Assembly (NCBI GenBank): GCA_900757695.1
Contig: CAAEOU010000357.1
Location: forward strand, 1 to 6,930
Direction of reading: 5' to 3'
Length of the DNA: 6,930 bases
Origin: an uncultured Oscillospiraceae bacterium
Lineage (GTDB): Bacteria > Bacillota_A > Clostridia > Oscillospirales > Oscillospiraceae
Part shown: piece by piece, positions 5,114-6,930 of the stretch
How the letters are laid out: each line of letters begins with the position of its first letter
Numbering within the stretch: position 1 is the first letter of the stretch
The notes under the pieces: generated by a model
Told to the model about the DNA's origin: nothing
Database searches by the model: none
The model's input: only the letters and a program-made list of their open reading frames with translations
Program-made: the position numbers and the translations under genes

Positions 5114-6091
5114 TTATCCCCCCTCTACACCGGATTTCCTGCGTTTGAAAATTGGCTTGCGGGCCGTGTACTGGGCCCGGATTCTTGGATCAATCAGCGC
5201 ATAGACCAAATCCGTAATCAGATTTGTGCCGCAGATCAGGAGTGCACAAATCAGTACGATTCCCTGTGTCAGCGTATAGTCATATTTACTGATGGAGTTA
5301 TTCATTAGTGTCCCCAGGCCGGGGATGTTGAAAATGGTTTCGATGATGATGGTACCGGTCATGGCAAGGCCGGTCATGAGGCCGATGGACGACGTGACCG
5401 GAATCATGCCATTACGGAGCGCATGGCGAAAAATGATAACACCGGAACCCAGACCCTTGGCTTTCGCTGTGCGGATATAGTCTTGCCGAATGACCTCCAG
5501 CATGGAGGAACGGGTCATCCGGGTAATCATGGCCACCGGAAATGCGCCCACGGATACCACCGGAAGAATCCAGTTTCTCCAGGTATCCAATCCGGAAACC
5601 GGCAGCCAGCCCATCTGTACGGAAAACAGGAGCATCAACATCAGCGCAAGCCAAAAGCTGGGGATGGCGGCCAGTACAACTGCAAATGTTGTTGCCACAT
5701 AGTCAAAGACAGAATACTGTCTTGTGGCGGAGATGATTCCCAAAGGAATACCCAGGAGAACCGCAAAGGCAACACCCAGCAGTCCCAGGAGGACGGTAAC
5801 GCCAATGCGTTCACCGATCAGCTCCATAACCGGCCGCTTGAAGGAATAAGAGACACCCAGGTCAAACTTTGTAAATACATTCACAAGATACTCTCCAAGT
5901 TGAACAAAGTAAGGACGATCCAGCCCCCACTCATGCTCAACGGCAGCGATATTTTCCGGGGTCGCTGAAGTACCTAAAATCGCCATGGCCGGGCTGCCGG
6001 TGGAAAAATAATTGATCGTGAAAACAATTACGATGACGCCGATTAAGATGGGGATCATTAAAAGAAGGCGTTTAACGGTATATCGAATCAT
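5114..6091 (-). CDS. oppB: Oligopeptide/dipeptide ABC importer permease, B subunit
   Basis: This is an inner-membrane permease of 325 residues that forms the peptide channel with the C subunit. The first membrane segment (about 9-29) follows the family opening M-I-R-Y-T-V-K-R-L-L. A large external loop with W-G-L-D-R-P and F-D-L-G-V-S-Y (55-82) comes next. Segments follow at about 99-121, 132-157, 173-191, 233-255 and 275-302. The EAA loop is D-Y-I-R-T-A-K-A-K-G-L-G to H-A-L-R-N (204-227). The conserved D-P-R-I-R near residue 301 is followed by a basic tail of about 20 residues. AAAGGAG sits 8 bases before the ATG at 6091. It is separated from the binding-protein gene by 74 bases holding a strong stem-loop. 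Confidence 0.96.
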   Translation of the reverse strand: MIRYTVKRLLLMIPILIGVIVIVFTINYFSTGSPAMAILGTSATPENIAAVEHEWGLDRPYFVQLGEYLVNVFTKFDLGVSYSFKRPVMELIGERIGVTVLLGLLGVAFAVLLGIPLGIISATRQYSVFDYVATTFAVVLAAIPSFWLALMLMLLFSVQMGWLPVSGLDTWRNWILPVVSVGAFPVAMITRMTRSSMLEVIRQDYIRTAKAKGLGSGVIIFRHALRNGMIPVTSSIGLMTGLAMTGTIIIETIFNIPGLGTLMNNSISKYDYTLTQGIVLICALLICGTNLITDLVYALIDPRIRAQYTARKPIFKRRKSGVEGG

Positions 6092-6111
6092 GTGATCTCT
6101 CCTTTGGAAAC

Positions 6112-6162
6112 GCAGCTTCAGCTCCAGGACGGTGCAGGTCCGTTCTAGAGCTGAAGTGCTGC
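6112..6162 (-). promoter_or_regulatory. Intercistronic stem-loop between binding protein and permease B genes
   Basis: CTTCAGCTCCAGGACGG (6116-6132) pairs with CCGTTCTAGAGCTGAAG (6140-6156) across a 7-base loop. On the minus-strand RNA 16 of 17 positions pair, including one G-U. The stem is extended by GCAG/CTGC (6112-6115 with 6159-6162) past a 2-base bulge. It begins 3 bases after the binding-protein stop. No T-run follows it, and the oppB ribosome site comes soon after. It is therefore better read as a partial attenuator or a 3'-end-protecting structure than a full terminator. Such elements commonly let the binding protein be made in excess over the membrane complex. Confidence 0.7.
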
Positions 6163-6165
6163 CCT

Positions 6166-6930
6166 TTAACGGGCAAAGCTAAGTTTCGTAAAGTCTACGA
6201 CCTTTTCAGCGGTCAGGACAGAATTCTCGCCCATGTTAACATAGTCCTGATAAGCCCAGGAGCCAACATTCTGATAAATGGGAATGTAGGACGCGTCATC
6301 ATGCAGTGCAGCTTGTGCTTGTTTGAAAAGACCAACCCGCTTTCCGGGATCCCGCTCGGAAATAACCTCGGTCAGAGCCTTCTGGAATTCCTCATTTTCA
6401 ACCTCGCAGAGCATGTTACCGCTGCCGGCTGCAAACGTCTGGAAAATCTCAAAGTCGTCGCCACGAATGGTGTTATCGACCATACCGGCAACCTGCTCGC
6501 CGCTCATCTGATATCCCATCAGTGTAAACAGATCCATGCTTTCTATGGTCATATCAATGCCGACCTGGCTCAGGTATGCCTTAATAGCCTCTGCCATTTT
6601 AACGTCAGTGCCCTGATTGGAGGCAATCATAGCAGTAAATGCAAAGCCATCGGGATAACCGGCGTCACTCAAATACTGCTTTGCCATTTCGGGATCATAC
6701 TCATAGGGGTGTGCCTCGAAAGCCGCACAGTTGGAAGGCATGGAGGAAGCTGCCGCAATAACCGTGGAGCCCCCGATTGTCTCGGCAACGGCTTTCCAGT
6801 CAACTGCATGCGCAATCGCAAGGCGAAGATTCTGATTTCCATAGAAGGGGGATGCCTCGTTGTTTGTGTTCATGACAAAGTTCCCCTGCTTGTTGGTCAT
6901 CCAGGTGTAGATCATTCCACCGGGGACCTC
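6166..6930 (-). CDS. Peptide-binding lipoprotein of the ABC importer (SBP_bac_5 type), C-terminal part
   Basis: This gene runs off the right edge, so only the last 254 residues are visible, about half of a normal 500-550-residue protein. The signal peptide and lipobox, expected upstream, cannot be seen. The visible part has the family features in order. M-N-T-N-N-E-A-S-P-F leads into N-L-R-L-A-I-A-H-A-V-D (the conserved helix of this family, about visible residues 20-44). Then come Y-D-P-E-M-A-K-Q-Y-L-S-D-A-G-Y-P-D-G-F and a G-I-D-M-T-I-E-S-M-D strand. A late A-S-Y-I-P-I-Y-Q segment precedes the C-terminus, which ends K-L-S-F-A-R. It would capture peptides outside the membrane and deliver them to the B/C permease. 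The ligand is unknown. Dipeptide, oligopeptide, or even nickel or glutathione-type ligands are possible for this family. Confidence 0.93.
   Translation of the reverse strand, partial: EVPGGMIYTWMTNKQGNFVMNTNNEASPFYGNQNLRLAIAHAVDWKAVAETIGGSTVIAAASSMPSNCAAFEAHPYEYDPEMAKQYLSDAGYPDGFAFTAMIASNQGTDVKMAEAIKAYLSQVGIDMTIESMDLFTLMGYQMSGEQVAGMVDNTIRGDDFEIFQTFAAGSGNMLCEVENEEFQKALTEVISERDPGKRVGLFKQAQAALHDDASYIPIYQNVGSWAYQDYVNMGENSVLTAEKVVDFTKLSFAR

Noticed and set aside
5423..5968. Plus-strand open frame of 181 codons opposite oppB
   Set aside because: It is antisense to a well-conserved permease and is rich in Gln, His and Asn as expected of a shadow frame. It has no ribosome site.
1..6930. CRISPR array, toxin-antitoxin pair, restriction-modification or other defence genes
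   Set aside because: No regularly spaced repeats and no matching proteins are seen on either strand.

Overview
The window looks like chromosomal DNA from a Firmicute of the class Clostridia, possibly Oscillospiraceae. This is inferred from strong AAGGAGG-type ribosome binding sites, tight operon packing, GC content that is moderate by eye, a tRNA 3' end with encoded CCA, and the style of the Opp/Dpp proteins. Genus cannot be fixed from sequence alone.

Left part (1-792): a mobile-element junction with no intact protein gene. It holds the C-terminal remnant of a tyrosine recombinase (91-258), which begins exactly at the Arg-His of its catalytic box. Further right come two direct repeats of GTATGGGTCA, a factor-independent terminator read on the minus strand, and the 3' half of a tRNA-Met(CAT) gene (446-490) cut at the 5' edge of the anticodon loop. 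Beyond the tRNA half lie short tandem repeats, a long inverted repeat (521-610), a third GTATGGGTCA, and a perfect 15-bp inverted repeat (643-686). The order integrase end, arm repeats, tRNA half, arm repeat resembles a phage or integrative-element attP. A junction between two elements stacked in one tRNA gene would look the same.

Middle (793-2234): a divergent gene pair. A 147-residue tryptophan-rich protein of unknown function is read on the minus strand. A LysR-type regulator is read on the plus strand. The 104-bp gap between them holds a good promoter for the regulator and an imperfect dyad overlapping its -35 box. The regulator most likely controls itself and the divergent gene. Its 3' end converges on the peptide-transporter operon, with one shared stem-loop between them.

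Right part (2288-6930): an oligopeptide/dipeptide ABC importer operon on the minus strand, in the order substrate-binding protein (partial, running off the right edge), permease B, permease C, ATPase D, ATPase F. Genes C, D and F are joined by gaps of 2 and 11 nt and a 4-nt ATGA overlap. The binding-protein gene is set apart from permease B by a strong 17-position stem-loop that could raise binding-protein output relative to the membrane complex. The most notable protein-level feature is the F ATPase: its ABC signature reads LDGGRRQ instead of LSGGQxQ, so one of the two ATP sites of the D/F dimer should be non-canonical.

No clearly new defence or other multi-gene system is evident. The best candidates for follow-up are the attP-like junction, the orphan tryptophan-rich protein beside the LysR regulator, and the altered F signature.
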